A stretch of DNA of 25,000 bases, taken from the NCBI GenBank assembly GCA_903813345.2, contig CAIIXF020000298.1, positions 1 to 25,000 of the forward strand. Direction: 5' to 3'. Of this stretch, positions 8,334 through 19,221 are shown one piece after another; the stretch's first letter is position 1, and every line of letters begins with the position of its first letter. This DNA is from Owenia fusiformis (lineage: Eukaryota > Annelida > Polychaeta > Sabellida > Oweniidae). A program made the position numbers and the translations under genes. Under the pieces are notes generated by a model. That model ran no database searches, was not told the origin of the DNA, and saw only the letters and a list, made by a program, of their open reading frames with translations.

Positions 8334-9544
8334 GTGTTGGATTGGAACTCTAATTTGATAGTCAGGAAAAAAGGTGTTGTCCCATAAATTGTGTCATCAA
8401 ATTGTGATCAAATTTCATGGCAAGATTCACCTCAAGACATACAATGTGGATAAACCAGATAAATGTTGATTCAGAGGCTACATAACATGTGACTCTGAAA
8501 ATGCTTATATACAGTGGTAAATGATAAATAAAAAAATACATCATATTTTTCATATTATTTTCTGTATAAGATTCACCAAAGCCTCCTGACTTTAAATATG
8601 GATGCACTGGGAATAAGCAGTGAGTGATTATGTGACGGAAATCATTCCAAAAACATATATTATAGGTTGGGATTGTAGTTTCTATAGAGGAGGCAACAAT
8701 AGTTGTACAGTGGATGAAAGGGTATTCCACAGACAATTTCAGAATGTTATATCTTAACCCTTCATATACTTGTAAATGGGCAAAACTATCTCCAAATGAT
8801 TTGCTCATGCCACATTCATTGTCTCATTTCCAAAACTGTCAGAAAACTATATATTCTTTTTCTTCATTTAGCATTGAAAATAGACAGCAACATTCGAAAT
8901 ATAAGAACTGAAAACAATTGTATTTTTAGTGCATTGACAAGAGCATGGGTGGCGTGTACAGAGGTGGCAAAACAGAGCCAATGACCGAGGCCATTCCTAA
9001 AGGTTGTGTTTGGTTGTCAAGGTTTACCTTGACACCCACAAGGAAGATTCCAACCAAAATCAAGAAGACAGATAATGGTGTTTCACTGTTTAAAATCCAT
9101 ACTCATAGTAAAATGTACAATCATCGCTAAAATTATATCCAAGCAGGATTGCCTCCCAGCATTCCATCGAGAAATTTTGCCGTCAAGAGGGGGTCAATGT
9201 CGTTATAACAAAATTCAAAATACCCCCATTTTCTAAACTTTTTAATTTGAATTAAGAGTTTTGGTGTCATTAAAATTTTTCATTCATCATCGTATTTTGT
9301 AGAATCATGCTGATAGTTGGTGTGTGACCGTTTTCAGAAATGAAATTTAAAAATATAAAAAATTAAAATTACATGTTAAATTCATTAAGATACAGCGGCT
9401 GCTGATTATGAACATTTGCTTTATATAAAGGACATTCAGAGATTCAATGTATATTATATAGTTTTTTAGTTATATATGGTACAAAGATTACAATTTAATC
9501 CTACTGAATTTAATTGATATTTACAGTCATCTTACGTCTATATT
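8334..9544. other. Non-coding stretch with one long low-credibility ORF
   Basis: A 148-codon minus-strand frame at 8362-8808 is the longest open frame in this part. Its product is rich in Phe, Tyr, His and Ile, has no recognisable motif, and looks like translated AT-rich DNA. A 61-codon plus frame at 8945-9130 (starting MGGVYRGGKTEPMTEAIPKG) is less AT-biased but unassigned. Confidence 0.3.
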
Positions 9545-9620
9545 ACGTTTTTCTTGACTGGTATGCTAAGTTCCATTACAACTTTTGGTCCTTTCCCTTT
9601 GATACTTGTGCTTAGATATT
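9545..9620 (-). repeat. Dispersed repeat, copy 2 (inverted relative to copy 1)
   Basis: On the minus strand this reads AAGCACAAGTATCAAAGGGA, then GGACCAAAAGTTG, GGAACTTAGC and ATACCAGTCAAGAAAAA, collinear with 333-425. It lacks the ~21-bp insert seen in copy 1, so it is closer to an uninterrupted version. Confidence 0.7.
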
Positions 9621-10314
9621 TATGCTTGGGATGAGCTTTCAAAATAGATAGGGGCAATGTGACGATTTTCGTCTCAGACTGATTCTGTCAAATGACAGAG
9701 AAGAAGTCAACTGGTTGTACCATTTTTCAAAAATTCATTATGTAAAAAATTTATATCCTGCATGTAAGGCTTATAATTACTCCTCAAAAAAAGTTAAAGA
9801 CCAGTCTTTTTCCTCATATGTTTACATGTTAAACCCCATGTCTGTGTGAACTCTTATTTTCAAAGCCTGGAACAAATTAAAAATTGATATGTACCTTGAC
9901 TCTATTTTCTACATTTCAGAAAATGTTCAATTCAATATCTCCCTTAAAAACACGTCAAAAATTTAAGTCAAATTTGAGGAAAATTAAAAAATGGAATAAC
10001 CCATGTAACCAAATGGGAAATGGTTGGGTTGCCAAAGGTCATATGAGAAAATATTCATCAGTTCAATTGCTCTCAAAAATGGAATGTAAATAATCAATTG
10101 AATTTTCTAACTCGTCTACAACAAAAAATTGATTGATTGTTTCTCCAGGTTTTACAAAGTTATGAGTCTCAAAAGTCAAAACTCATTTCTTATAAAACCT
10201 CTCATTGAAATAACACAGGGGGTAAAAATGAGTTGTCAAAAATAAGTTGATGCTCTATATCGGTAATTCTCACAAAGTAAGCTTAACAAAAAGATGGAAA
10301 TGAAAAATTTTAAT
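9621..10314. other. Non-coding stretch
   Basis: AT-rich. The 69-codon frame at 9884-10093 is Lys/Asn-rich and motif-free. I see nothing else here. Confidence 0.4.
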
Positions 10315-10332
10315 GACCAATGAAAAAGAGTG
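10315..10332 (+). repeat. 18-bp direct repeat, right copy
   Basis: Identical to 8316-8333; see that entry. It may be one end of a target duplication or a shared fragment of an interspersed repeat. Confidence 0.55.
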
Positions 10333-10570
10333 ATGTGCATGCCTCACTTTCAAATACAAATTTGTAAATTAACAAAAATGCTGGCTTTACCATCATATGA
10401 GAATGTTGAATCTATCAATGAGGAGCTGGAGTTGAGGGCAGGGTTGAGCAGGCCTCACCCTCAAATTCTGTTTTATCTGCTAAGCTGGACTCGAAGGGTA
10501 TAAATCAAGAGCTAGTCTCTGATCAATATGAATCCATATATTTATATGATTTTACATTTGACAATGTTAA

Positions 10571-10753
10571 CCGGAGACAACGTGTGCACTACCACAACAA
10601 AAGACGAAACAAGTCTACAGGGAAGAATATAGTTTTATTATTTGTCATGAAGATCACACACCATCTGAGAACTTCCAACTGGGGATGACACCAGATCAAT
10701 TCCCCTCTCAACATATCTTTGTAATATATCGAGGCTGGACTCCATACAAATGA
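10571..10753 (+). pseudogene. Weak 60-codon open frame, unassigned
   Basis: The frame after a TAA at 10568 runs to TGA at 10751-10753 with no internal ATG near its start. It includes VYREEYSFIICHEDHTPSEN and DQFPSQHIFVIYRGW, less skewed to AT-coded residues than the shadow frames around it. No splice sites or family are recognised. It is listed only because the composition looks protein-like. Confidence 0.15.
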
Positions 10754-10989
10754 ATTTGAACTCATTGTTAAATGACTGCTGAGTAATAATATGTCATACT
10801 TTTATGCATGGAACAATGAATGTGTGCACTGGATGTGCGATTGAGAGGACTTCTAAATAAACTTGTAAAAATACACTCCGCTTAGACTTTCATTTTACAG
10901 GGAGTCATTTAAAACATATTATCCTTTAAAAGTAAATTTTCCCAAATCAATAGAGAATGCTGATGAATTAATTTTTCTTTGAAGGTTTA

Positions 10990-11040
10990 CATAAATGAAA
11001 GCGTATACGTAAATGAAAGCGTATATGTAAATGAAAGCGG
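10990..11040 (+). repeat. 18-bp tandem repeat, three units
   Basis: CATAAATGAAAGCGTATA is repeated as CGTAAATGAAAGCGTATA and then TGTAAATGAAAGCGG. The core TAAATGAAAGCG is conserved three times at an 18-bp period. Confidence 0.85.
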
Positions 11041-11184
11041 AATGTGCACTAATTTAGATGGGTAGTAGAGTTACTATGGTAGAGTATAACAAGGAAAAAT
11101 GCTACAAGACTGCATTGACCATAGTCATTTTCCTTAACTTAAAAAACTTTAAAAATAGTGACCACATCTTTAAATGCTTTTCAG

Positions 11185-11307
11185 CCTCCTCTTGCTTCAA
11201 ATGATCCAGCTGAGGTGAATGCTGCAAGAAGAATGCTACTCAGTGTGAGAGATGATATGAATGTGTTGTATGTTTGCAAGGTCTGTGACAGAGGGTTGGA
11301 TGGCTGA
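11185..11307 (+). CDS. Candidate exon, unassigned
   Basis: An acceptor-like TGCTTTTCAG ends at 11184. The frame then reads 40 codons, SNDPAEVNAARRMLLSVRDD followed by MNVLYVCKVCDRGLDG, to TGA at 11305. A GT at 11281 could act as donor after 32 codons. The C-x-x-C pair could be half of a zinc knuckle. Amino-acid composition is protein-like and differs from the AT-rich surroundings. No partner exon was found. Confidence 0.3.
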   Translation, partial: PPLASNDPAEVNAARRMLLSVRDDMNVLYVCKVCDRGLDG

Positions 11308-12920
11308 ATGTGGTCGCAGCTGATCCTGAACTTCTTCTTTTAATTGTTAATGCTGTGACTGACATACATAGAGTATGTACTATTAACTGATATTTACTAA
11401 AATATCCAAGATATTATTTGTTGATAAAATACAGTTAACGTTAAACCTGCCTTGTTTTATATTCACTAAGGATTAGTCAATGGAAATGTTGGTTATATAA
11501 GGTGGGAGGAACCAATCAGATTCCTTGAAATTACATCATCACTCTGTAAATATACAGACAGTAGGTCTCTTAACTTGAAAAAAATGGAGCATTTTAATAA
11601 CTAAAATAATATTTTTTGATGAAAATCTTTGAACAAGATGAAAATTTAAAAAAAAATGAAACAGAAATAACAATAACTTTCACTGAAGGGTAGAGCAAAG
11701 TCAAAACAATTACCCCAAAAATGATTTGCAATACTAACGTGTTACATTCCATTGTTTGCTGGAATAAATTGCTTTTCTGGATTCAATTGTAGGAATATTG
11801 TTTCAGATTGTTTTTCACACCCCACTGAATGTGCTTCCTGTTTTAAAGGTAATATTTCCAAAACTGATTTTTTCACATGCAATATGGATAAAGGGGACAC
11901 AAGGATTTGGTTTCATGCTTCATTGTGTGAGGAATAAAGATGTCCTCATTTTTTCTAAAGATACAGATTCTTTCATGATTGGTTTGCCACATATTTTTAA
12001 TTCAAACAAAAACATTTTTATCAACATAGGGGGTCAAAAGCAATAAGTTATTATAAATATATATACATTGCATACTTTGCATTCCCTGTATACCTTGCAT
12101 GCAATAATAACAAGGAATAATAATAATTCAATAATAAGGAGAGAGATTGAGAAAAAGTAAAAAAGTAGAAGGTCAAATTCAAAAATCATTGTTGGATAAT
12201 TAACTCTATTTTCATATAAAAACATCTTATCCCATTAAAAGTACTGGTGCTAGTATACAGTCTGCATTGTGCGTTTCTGCTAAAACAAAGGAGTTTTCTG
12301 TATTCAAATCAACAAAAAATATCCAATCACTTTTACCAGTCATATTTTACCATGGGACACTAAAAGCTGTTCTGTGCAGCCAATCATTATTGATTGTTTT
12401 GAAATATTCTGTGAGACTCCTTCTTCTCTTAGGTTACAATCTATGTTATACTCAGCTTACAAGCACCATTGTACTGTAAAACTTTTAGTTGGATGTACTC
12501 CTTGTGGTGCATTCTCTTTTGTTTCTTGCCTATGGTGGAAAGGCTAGTAATGCCTTCATAGTCAAAGATAGTACTTTTCTCACTTTTCTTGAGAGGAGAG
12601 ATCAGATCCTTGCTGACCACAGGTTCAAAATACAGAATGATCTGGTTACAGTAGGCGCAACATTGTAACTATAAACAGTGCATAAATGTGGAGAAATTCC
12701 CCTTAGAAAATTGAATTTTTTAAAGTACTGCTTGAGTGCGTCATAGGTCTATTTTAATTGGCTCACAGTTCAGGGAAGTAGGTGAAATTTAGGAAATCGT
12801 CATTCGGCAGTCTTTTTTGAAAACCGTGTAATTCAAAATTGTGACAGCTACTTCACAATGACCTCTCGTGAGTATTCTAGGTTTAGGTCTTCTGAGTTGC
12901 CTTCAAAGCAATATGAATGC
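11308..12920. other. Non-coding stretch
   Basis: No supported gene. It contains AT-rich low complexity around 12045-12140 (TATA runs and AATAATAAT runs). Frames of 60-82 codons here are hydrophobic or Lys/Asn-rich and motif-free. Confidence 0.4.
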
Positions 12921-12923
12921 GAA

Positions 12924-13150
12924 TTATAGCCCAGTTTCAGTGATCCAGGCACTGGTGTAGTAGCCAAAGAACGCTACATCCACAGGCACGATTGACCCCA
13001 GCTTGGGACTTTTCAATAAGCCGATGTGGGTATTGATCAGCATAATGAGGAAGATGGAGCAGGTCTTACAAGACCGCCCAGCTGCCCAGACCTCATGCCC
13101 CTCCTTCCTGACCACACATGGAACTCAACGGGATCATATGCGTACTGGAA
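12924..13150. other. GC-richer patch with open frames on both strands
   Basis: This stretch is visibly less AT-rich than its surroundings. The minus strand is open from 13115 to 12924 (63 codons, including GLLKSPKLGSIVPVDVAFFG). The plus strand is open from 13003 (including MRKMEQVLQDRPAAQTSCPS). The two frames overlap, so at most one is real. Composition suggests a coding relic, but neither strand gives a recognisable motif. Confidence 0.25.
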
Positions 13151-13581
13151 AAACAAAATCAAAATTGAATAATGAAAAAAAGGTCGGGCTATCCAGCAGG
13201 CACTGTGAAAACATATCTTACAAATTTATATGGCTACATCCAAAGGCAGATACTAAAAGCTGATGTTTACCTGATATTTGATTGATACTACAAAAACAGT
13301 ATCAAAGAACATACCCCCCAGTCTCATGCTAAAAATGCCTGTCGAACCTTCAATCTTCAGTCGAATACTATGGATCATGGCTCCATCAACTGATGTGTAC
13401 AGTTTAGGAGTCAGTTTAATACATATATAAGTTATATAGCATTTCCCTATAATATTATGAATGAAACTCATATATTTAAATAATACTGATTATACTTCCT
13501 GTATTTTGGGAATTGAAATAGAAATATTTCCTAAAATGCTGTTTTATACATTCTTTCATTACTTAATTTTTGTATTTTCAG

Positions 13582-13678
13582 GCTAACAAACAGACAGTCC
13601 TTAGACTTGATAGGTATTGTGGAAAGCAGGGTCTATTATAAAGGCAATTACGAAATATCAAAGGTGTCATCCCTACCT
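13582..13678 (+). CDS. Candidate internal exon, unassigned
   Basis: A good acceptor (TTTTGTATTTTCAG, ending at 13581) and a good donor (CTACCT then GTAAGT at 13679) bound 97 bp. The frame starting at the second base is open throughout: LTNRQSLDLIGIVESRVYYK, then GNYEISKVSSLP. The composition is protein-like. No family is recognised, and no neighbouring exon of matching phase is obvious. Confidence 0.35.
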
Positions 13679-14151
13679 GTAAGTAAAATTTGGTTCTTGT
13701 AAACAGACCTGAAAATTATAAATAATAAGAATTTTTATCACAATAATACAGAACTTACACACTTGTAATGATCAATAAAGATCAAAAACATCCATCACAG
13801 CTTCCTATCAGTTTCCTTCTATAATTACTCCATTTTTGTTTTATGGTTTCAATGTATACTGCACTATACAAGATGCTTGTTAGGCTGTTTAGACCATCTG
13901 CCAAGGGGTGTGTGTATCTGCTCAGTTAGAAACTTAGTAGGTATTAAAGTGATTGAGTTTTAAATCTTGAAAACAAGTTAATTTCTCCAACCATACTAAA
14001 CTTCTTCCTAAAATTCAAAATCAGATTTTCCCAATCTTCATCATACTCATGTAAAATCCTCGAAGTAAGAAGTGCTAATAGAGCTCATCTATTTCCACTG
14101 CTATTCAATCCTGATGAAGAGTTTCATTTGTTTGTAAATTTGACATTAGTA
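13679..14151. other. Non-coding stretch
   Basis: AT-rich and without ORF or repeat of note. Confidence 0.4.
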
Positions 14152-14172
14152 CAGGTTGTCCGGAAAGTAAAG
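14152..14172 (+). repeat. Possible mariner-type terminal repeat
   Basis: CAGGTTGTCCGGAAAGTAAA resembles the ends of many mariner-family elements (GGxTGTCCxxAAAGTAA type) and is preceded by TA. It is followed by an AT-rich leader. I found no matching inverted end downstream, so if real this is a truncated or solo end. Confidence 0.35.
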
Positions 14173-16461
14173 ATACAAATACTTTTATTTTAAGAGGTTT
14201 AGTTTTTTGTCATGAAATCGCTACAGATTTTAGAGGAACTACATTACAATACAACTATCAACTTTTATAACATATAGTCTAAATGTATTAAGGTTACGGT
14301 TGTCATGGTTACCGTGGTGAGGGGTATGAGGAGCAGTTCCAGTTCACTAAATTGTGACAAATTGCTTAAATATAACCAATTGAAATGGTGTTTATAATTA
14401 TATTTCTTATCAGTTTTTTGCTTTGTTCAATATTGTATTCTTGCTGCCATAGTATTCTCGTTAGTATAACGGTATCATTGATACATATCAGAATTATGTA
14501 ATATCACAAATATAATCAAAGAAAAGAAAAAGAGTATATAAGTGCTTAGAAAAAGGGTCCTTAGATTAATAGGAAAGTCAAAAGTGCACCTCCACAGTCA
14601 GTGCACTAATTCACAAAGCAAAGAAAACAAATCTTAAAATTGAATGTATTGACATTAACCTTTTTGTACAATGTCCCATATTTCCCTGATAATGTCCCGT
14701 TGGACTTCTACATTAATGAAAATGTTAAAGCAACATTTGTGAGAAATTCAACATAAAAATGAGACTTGGCTGGAAACCAATGTTATCAGCAATCTTACTG
14801 ATGTTGCACTTATAAGTTTATTGTAAAGCAATATAAACATGCACATGAGTTCAAAATTGAGTTAAATTTATATTTGGTTGCGTTTAACTCAAGCCCCTTC
14901 ATAATTATTTGAACACCTGGCATAGGTACATGTTCTTCAGTTAGAAATAAATTGATACTCAATGTCACCATGACTGGGCACTGAACTTTTTGCCAATGTT
15001 TTTCAGAGAGACAGACGGATTTCTTTGGACAGAAAGGCTTTCATGGCCTATATCAGTGCTAATATATCAGGGAATATATCAGTATATCTTTTCCGCCCCT
15101 TACACAGTGGCCAATACTACCCAATGGAAATCATTCCGGATATTTTGTGAATCCAATTTTCAGCTAATTTTAAATATCCTCATCAAAACAAAATGCATAT
15201 TATCTATTGATTTTTTAAGTAGAACCAAATAGAGCTTTAGCGCTGGCAATGATAGTGAGAACTGATGAGAAGTGATGAGCAATTCAATCAATTGCAGAAT
15301 GGCACATGCAAGACAAAGGCAAACGCACAATCCTCTGGAGAATCAGACACTTATCCATCTACAGATGAACATATTGTAAACTTCTTCTAGTGAAAAGGTA
15401 TTTTATAGAATGCAAATGTTGCCATAAGCACTGATCTCTTAGATAGAAGGGAAATTGTTTAGATATTTCCATTTTATTAAACCAGCAAGGTCCAAACAAT
15501 GACAATTGACCTAACAAGGGAGCACATCAAAATATCAAATAAGCTATACGAGTATATAACTCAAATTGTGAACTTCTTTTTCACTGTTATGGCACAGAAC
15601 AGGTGTGATTCCAAATAAATTCCTTTGGCACCTTAGAAATGTTGGTGTAATCAGAATGGAGATTTTGTAAAGCATGGTGTAATTCCAGCAGCTATAACAT
15701 TAACTAACAACCCATTGAACAACTTTTCACCATGTGGAATTTAAAATATTAAGTTTGAAGTTTTATAATGGAGTCCAATGATAAAATGATTAAATCTGAA
15801 ATATTTTTAAACGTAGCGGCGCAATTTTCTTGAAATTCATCTGGCAAATTAAAATGCACATTTGAGTACAATATAACATAAACATGCTACTGAACTCCAT
15901 GCATATCCATACATTCTTGTACATTAACTTGGATGTAATGTAATGACCCAGGCTTTATAAACAAGAAGAGCAAAAGGCACCCGATTCTCATGTTGTCAAA
16001 CTACTGTCTGGCACAAGATGTTCCATACAACCTAAAATCAATTAACGAAGCTTTACATATTATTTGCAAAAAGCATATAACCATATACATTGAGCATTAA
16101 AAGGTCAAATAGTAAGGTGACAATGAGGGAGATGTTATAAATAACAAACCTAAAGATTAACCTAGTCTCCGGACCTCTCTAGTCATCACATTGTTATGTT
16201 CTGTCTAAATAGACAATGTTTAATTGAACCTAATCATATGGTGCTTGTCAGCCAGCTTCTCTCCCAGATCCTGCATGACAGAAATGCATTTTTGTATAAG
16301 ATTATTCACCATATAACAGCAGGGCTACAGATGAAACCAAATGTCTGACAACCTGGTCAACAAAGAAAGCAATCAAAGCCTGGTTTGATAAAAGAGGAAA
16401 ATATTAAATTGACAATACTAAATTGATTACAAGTGTATGACATCCTGCATGCTATTAAAGA
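14173..16461. other. Long non-coding stretch
   Basis: Over 2 kb with no supported coding sequence. The 80-codon frame at 14990-15232 has no motif. I see no tandem array, no long inverted repeat and no match to other repeats of this window. Confidence 0.4.
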
Positions 16462-16785
16462 ATGAGTATGAAAGATTCAGATGCAAGTGAGGTAAAGTTT
16501 TTCATGGATGTTTTGAAGGTACAGAAGGATAATGTGTTTGGAGATGCAGAGTATGTATCTAACCTGAATCATAACACAAAACTGAAACTTACAGATAAGC
16601 TTCCAGATATTGATTATGTTCAAAAAGTATTGAGCCACATGAGAGATAGGATTGGCAAACTAAGTTTGTTGTTCGAATACGGAGCAACTAGCACCAATAA
16701 CAAAGAACTTCATCAATGTTACACATTTATTTCAATATTTTCTAGGATCTTCACCATGTGGTATGCTCTCAGGAGAGCTTCATGA
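16462..16785 (+). pseudogene. Hypothetical ORF, possible recombinase-like core
   Basis: This 107-codon frame is one of the most protein-like in the window: acidic and basic residues alternate (MSMKDSDASEVKFFMDVLK, KLTDKLPDIDYVQKVLSHMR). Residues 85-107 read HQCYTFISIFSRIFTMWYALRRAS. The tail resembles the helix before the catalytic RRxxE of some transposon-encoded tyrosine recombinases, and the frame stops just where such a motif would continue (RRAS then TGA). The tail-like exon at 6950-7105 is the other half of that idea, but lies about 9.4 kb away and upstream. The link is speculative. The ATG at 16462 is followed by a second ATG at 16468. Confidence 0.4.
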
Positions 16786-17396
16786 TCAGGTTTTGAAGAA
16801 ACAATACTAGTAACAGATATTATTATTGTGAAGGTAATGCCAAGCAATATGATGATTTACACTAATATAAAAACGGGGAACATTTTTACCTTCCTCTCCT
16901 CTGCAACACTATATAGTTAACTGATAACTATATATGGAAAATAGTTTACACACACAAATCTAAACAAAAATATATCATCATGTACCTTGTTGATGAGTCT
17001 TTCATATTCATTAGATGGGGTTTTATATATCAGCTGTGCTATATTGGTGAACAAGAAGTTCAAAATTGAAAAACTCCCAAATATTTTCAATATGGAGGCA
17101 TGCAAAGAGGATTGTGAAAAAAAATTGATTGGTGCAATTCCCTAGGGATCAATGTCGGGGATGCTTATTTTTTTGGTTTCAGACACCCCCTAACTGATAA
17201 TATAAGCTTATTTGCCAACATTTTATTTATCTTTTAATGTGTTCCCTAAAGTGCTGTAACATTGTAACAATCAATCTAATGGTCATGAAATATTGTAGGA
17301 TGGTAGGAAATTGAATGATGTTACACATGCACCAAATATCAGGGAGTACTTTTCTAAAATGACAAAAATATGAGAACAATAGTTCTCTGTTCTTTC
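16786..17396. other. Non-coding stretch
   Basis: No supported gene. AT-rich, ending in the acceptor-like TTCTTTCAG used by the next entry. Confidence 0.4.
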
Positions 17397-17588
17397 AGAT
17401 ATGTTCTGAGAGATAGCGGGTACACCCTGACAGAAAGTCTTATGACCCCAATCACTAATCCATTATCGAGAGAAGAAGTATGTTTCAATAGGAGACACAA
17501 GTGCACTAAAGTTACCATTGAGCAATGTAATAGTGTCCTCAAGAATAGATGTAGGTACAACTTTGAAAATGTCAGTCTCTGCCAGTAA
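17397..17588 (+). pseudogene. PIF/Harbinger transposase C-terminal fragment
   Basis: The frame reads LRDSGYTLTESLMTPITNPL, then SREEVCFNRRHKCTKVTIEQ and CNSVLKNR, ending TAA at 17586. This follows the DDE_Tnp_4 order GDSGYPL-x-LMTP-x-NP, then EERYNRxHxxTR-x-VERxxGVLKxRF. The glutamate of REEV matches the position of the third catalytic acid. The start coincides with an acceptor-like CTGTTCTTTCAG (AG at 17397-17398). Earlier transposase blocks are absent here. The first-aspartate block occurs in the separate fragments at 5593 and 5895, so pieces of at least one Harbinger family are scattered across the window. Confidence 0.75.
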
Positions 17589-17746
17589 ATAATATAGTAC
17601 TATTGTAGGAAATTTTTGTTTTGAAATGCCCAACCCATCCTTTGTTATTTCCCACCTGCACAGAAGCATGCTCCATAAGCAGGGCTTCACACTACGATTG
17701 TGTTTTTTTTAACTAAAAAAAGCTAAGTTATATTCGCGATTTTCAG

Positions 17747-18118
17747 AATACATCTGCATCATCACTGTCCACCATTATCCACACATCAAAACTGGAGGAA
17801 AAAAGTTATAATCTGGCCAATGACCTTTTCAATGAAGCTGACTTAAAGAACTTGATTGAACTTAACAGGGAGATGGAAGTAAGTAGGAGGACAAGGTAGA
17901 GGGAGGAAAAACCCAGGAAGGCAGAGCTGGTAAGGGTTGAGAAGGTAGAGGAAAAGTGGGAAAGGCGGGAGGAAGAGTTGAGGCAAGATTTTATAAGCAG
18001 GGAAAGGGCTATGAGGGAGGAATTGAACAGAAAAGAGAGGGCGGAGATAGATAGGCAGGGGAAGGAACTAAGGGAGATTAGGCAAGTAGGAGGGAAAATT
18101 TGGAGAGAAGCTGGAGGG
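17747..18118 (+). pseudogene. Arg/Glu-rich coiled-coil coding relic
   Basis: An acceptor-like GATTTTCAG ends at 17746. The first 44 codons include SSLSTIIHTSKLEEKSYNLA and LFNEADLKNLIELNREME and reach a perfect donor (GTAAGT at 17879). Read through instead, the same frame has one TAG near 17897-17899. It then continues open for over 70 codons of highly charged sequence (EEKWERREEELRQDF, RERAMREELNRKERAEIDRQ). Either the first part is a spliced exon, or the whole was one coiled-coil protein now broken by a stop. The alternating charge predicts a long helix. No family is recognised. Confidence 0.4.
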
Positions 18119-18415
18119 TAGTTTTAGGGAAAAGGAGGGATGAAATGGAAGGGAAATGGAGCTAAGAAGAGATTATGTGGGCGGAGCAGGAAGGGAAAGG
18201 TACTGGGGGCAAAGAAAAGGCGGGAGATGTTCATGAGAGATATACAGGAGCGGGAGGAGGTAGAGTTTTGTGATTTTGAGGAGGACATGGGGGAGGGGAC
18301 AATGTTTATATTGGGGAGGGACAGCCGATAGTAAGGGAAGAGGTATGGGAAGATGCAGTAGATTACATCAAGGGGGAGGAGGGACAGGAGGGAAGGGAAG
18401 AAGCTGAACCAAAAC
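18119..18415 (+). other. Purine-rich continuation (G/A tract region)
   Basis: The plus strand is strongly purine-biased from about 17880 to 18410, with many AGGGA and GGAGG words. The 63-codon frame at 18140-18331 (including KKRREMFMRDIQEREEVEF) may be frame-shifted remains of the same charged protein, or simply a purine-rich repeat. Confidence 0.35.
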
Positions 18416-18533
18416 TATAAATGACACCATTGACTCCAATGTTCTAGACTATTTTGATGCATGATACAATTAGTATTTTGCAATATTGCAATCATGCATA
18501 GTATTATCGAAAAAATGTATAATAGTTGAGGAG

Positions 18534-18722
18534 GCTGTAGAGAAGTGGGAGGATGGGAGGCCAGGGACCAGCCAAAATCCCACACATGGGTCTGATACAG
18601 AAGCCACCATTGGAGAAATATACAACTTTGAGAAAGTTGAGAAAGTTCATAATGTGTATTGTTTAAAAGCCTCAATTAATGCCATATTACAGAAACCTCA
18701 CAATGATCAAATACAGTACTGA
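18534..18722 (+). pseudogene. Acidic low-complexity coding relic, unassigned
   Basis: Within a frame opening at 18486, the portion EEAVEKWEDGRPGTSQNPTH, then GSDTEATIGEIYNFEKVEKV, is protein-like and continues to TAG near 18720. It looks like a linker of a nuclear or transposon protein. It lies between the charged relic and the exon at 18803, and could belong to either. Confidence 0.3.
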
Positions 18723-18802
18723 TGCAATAGAGATTGATTCCCAATAGAAAATAAAAATCATTGTATGCAATGATACCACAAAAAATATTCTCACTTCTCT
18801 AG

Positions 18803-19211
18803 ATTGTTTATAGCTTGTCAGTTGCGCTATGGGGATCTTGATGACTTTTTCACTCATGAAAACCAAGTATACCCTACAGCTCTCTCTGAGAATGGTGATC
18901 TCTACCAGGGAAAAAAGTGACACTTTAAAACCCCTCGAAGGTTTGATTAAAGAGAAGGTAGTGGATGCTCCTGATATTGAAGTTGCAATCATAGATGGAG
19001 CAGTCGCAACACATATCGTAAAACCAACAAAAGGTGAAACATTTCAGCAGTATGGTGACCTTAGATTCAATAGTTACTTGTCAAAAAGGCTCAGGTCAGT
19101 ATTCAGACTGGATATTGTGTTTGGAAGCCAGAGAATTTGAAGAATTCTGCCAGAAACAAGAGAGGAAAGGGCACACAGCGACTTGTCTATCCCGATAACC
19201 AAATTAATTTT
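18803..19211 (+). pseudogene. Frameshifted relic of an uncharacterised invertebrate repeat-encoded protein (IDGA/KRGKG family)
   Basis: An acceptor-like CACTTCTCTAG ends at 18802. The first frame reads LFIACQLRYGDLDDFFTHEN, then YPTALSENGDLYQGKK. At an A-run (18911-18916) the homology moves frame: SDTLKPLEG, then APDIEVAIIDGAVATHIV, TFQQYGDLRFNSYL and FRLDIVFGSQ. Near 19125-19137 it returns to the first frame as LKNSARNKRGKGTQRLVYPD, ending TAA at 19209. From memory, unnamed proteins abundant in corals and other invertebrates share the order DFFxHEN, IDGAAxVH, RVDVVWD and LKxxxRxKRGxG. The order loosely recalls PIN/FEN-like nucleases, which is inference only. Two frameshifts make it a pseudogene. 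Confidence 0.55.
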
Positions 19212-19221
19212 GGTTAAATAA

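Noticed and set aside
8362-8808. 148-codon minus-strand ORF, the longest ATG-started frame of the window
   Set aside because: The product is rich in Phe, Tyr, His and Ile, has no motif and no splice context, and resembles translated AT-rich spacer. Length alone is not enough across 25 kb of AT-rich DNA.
14152-14350. A complete mariner or MITE starting at the possible terminal repeat
   Set aside because: No inverted partner of CAGGTTGTCCGGAAAGTAAA and no mariner transposase motif were found downstream, so only the solo end is reported.
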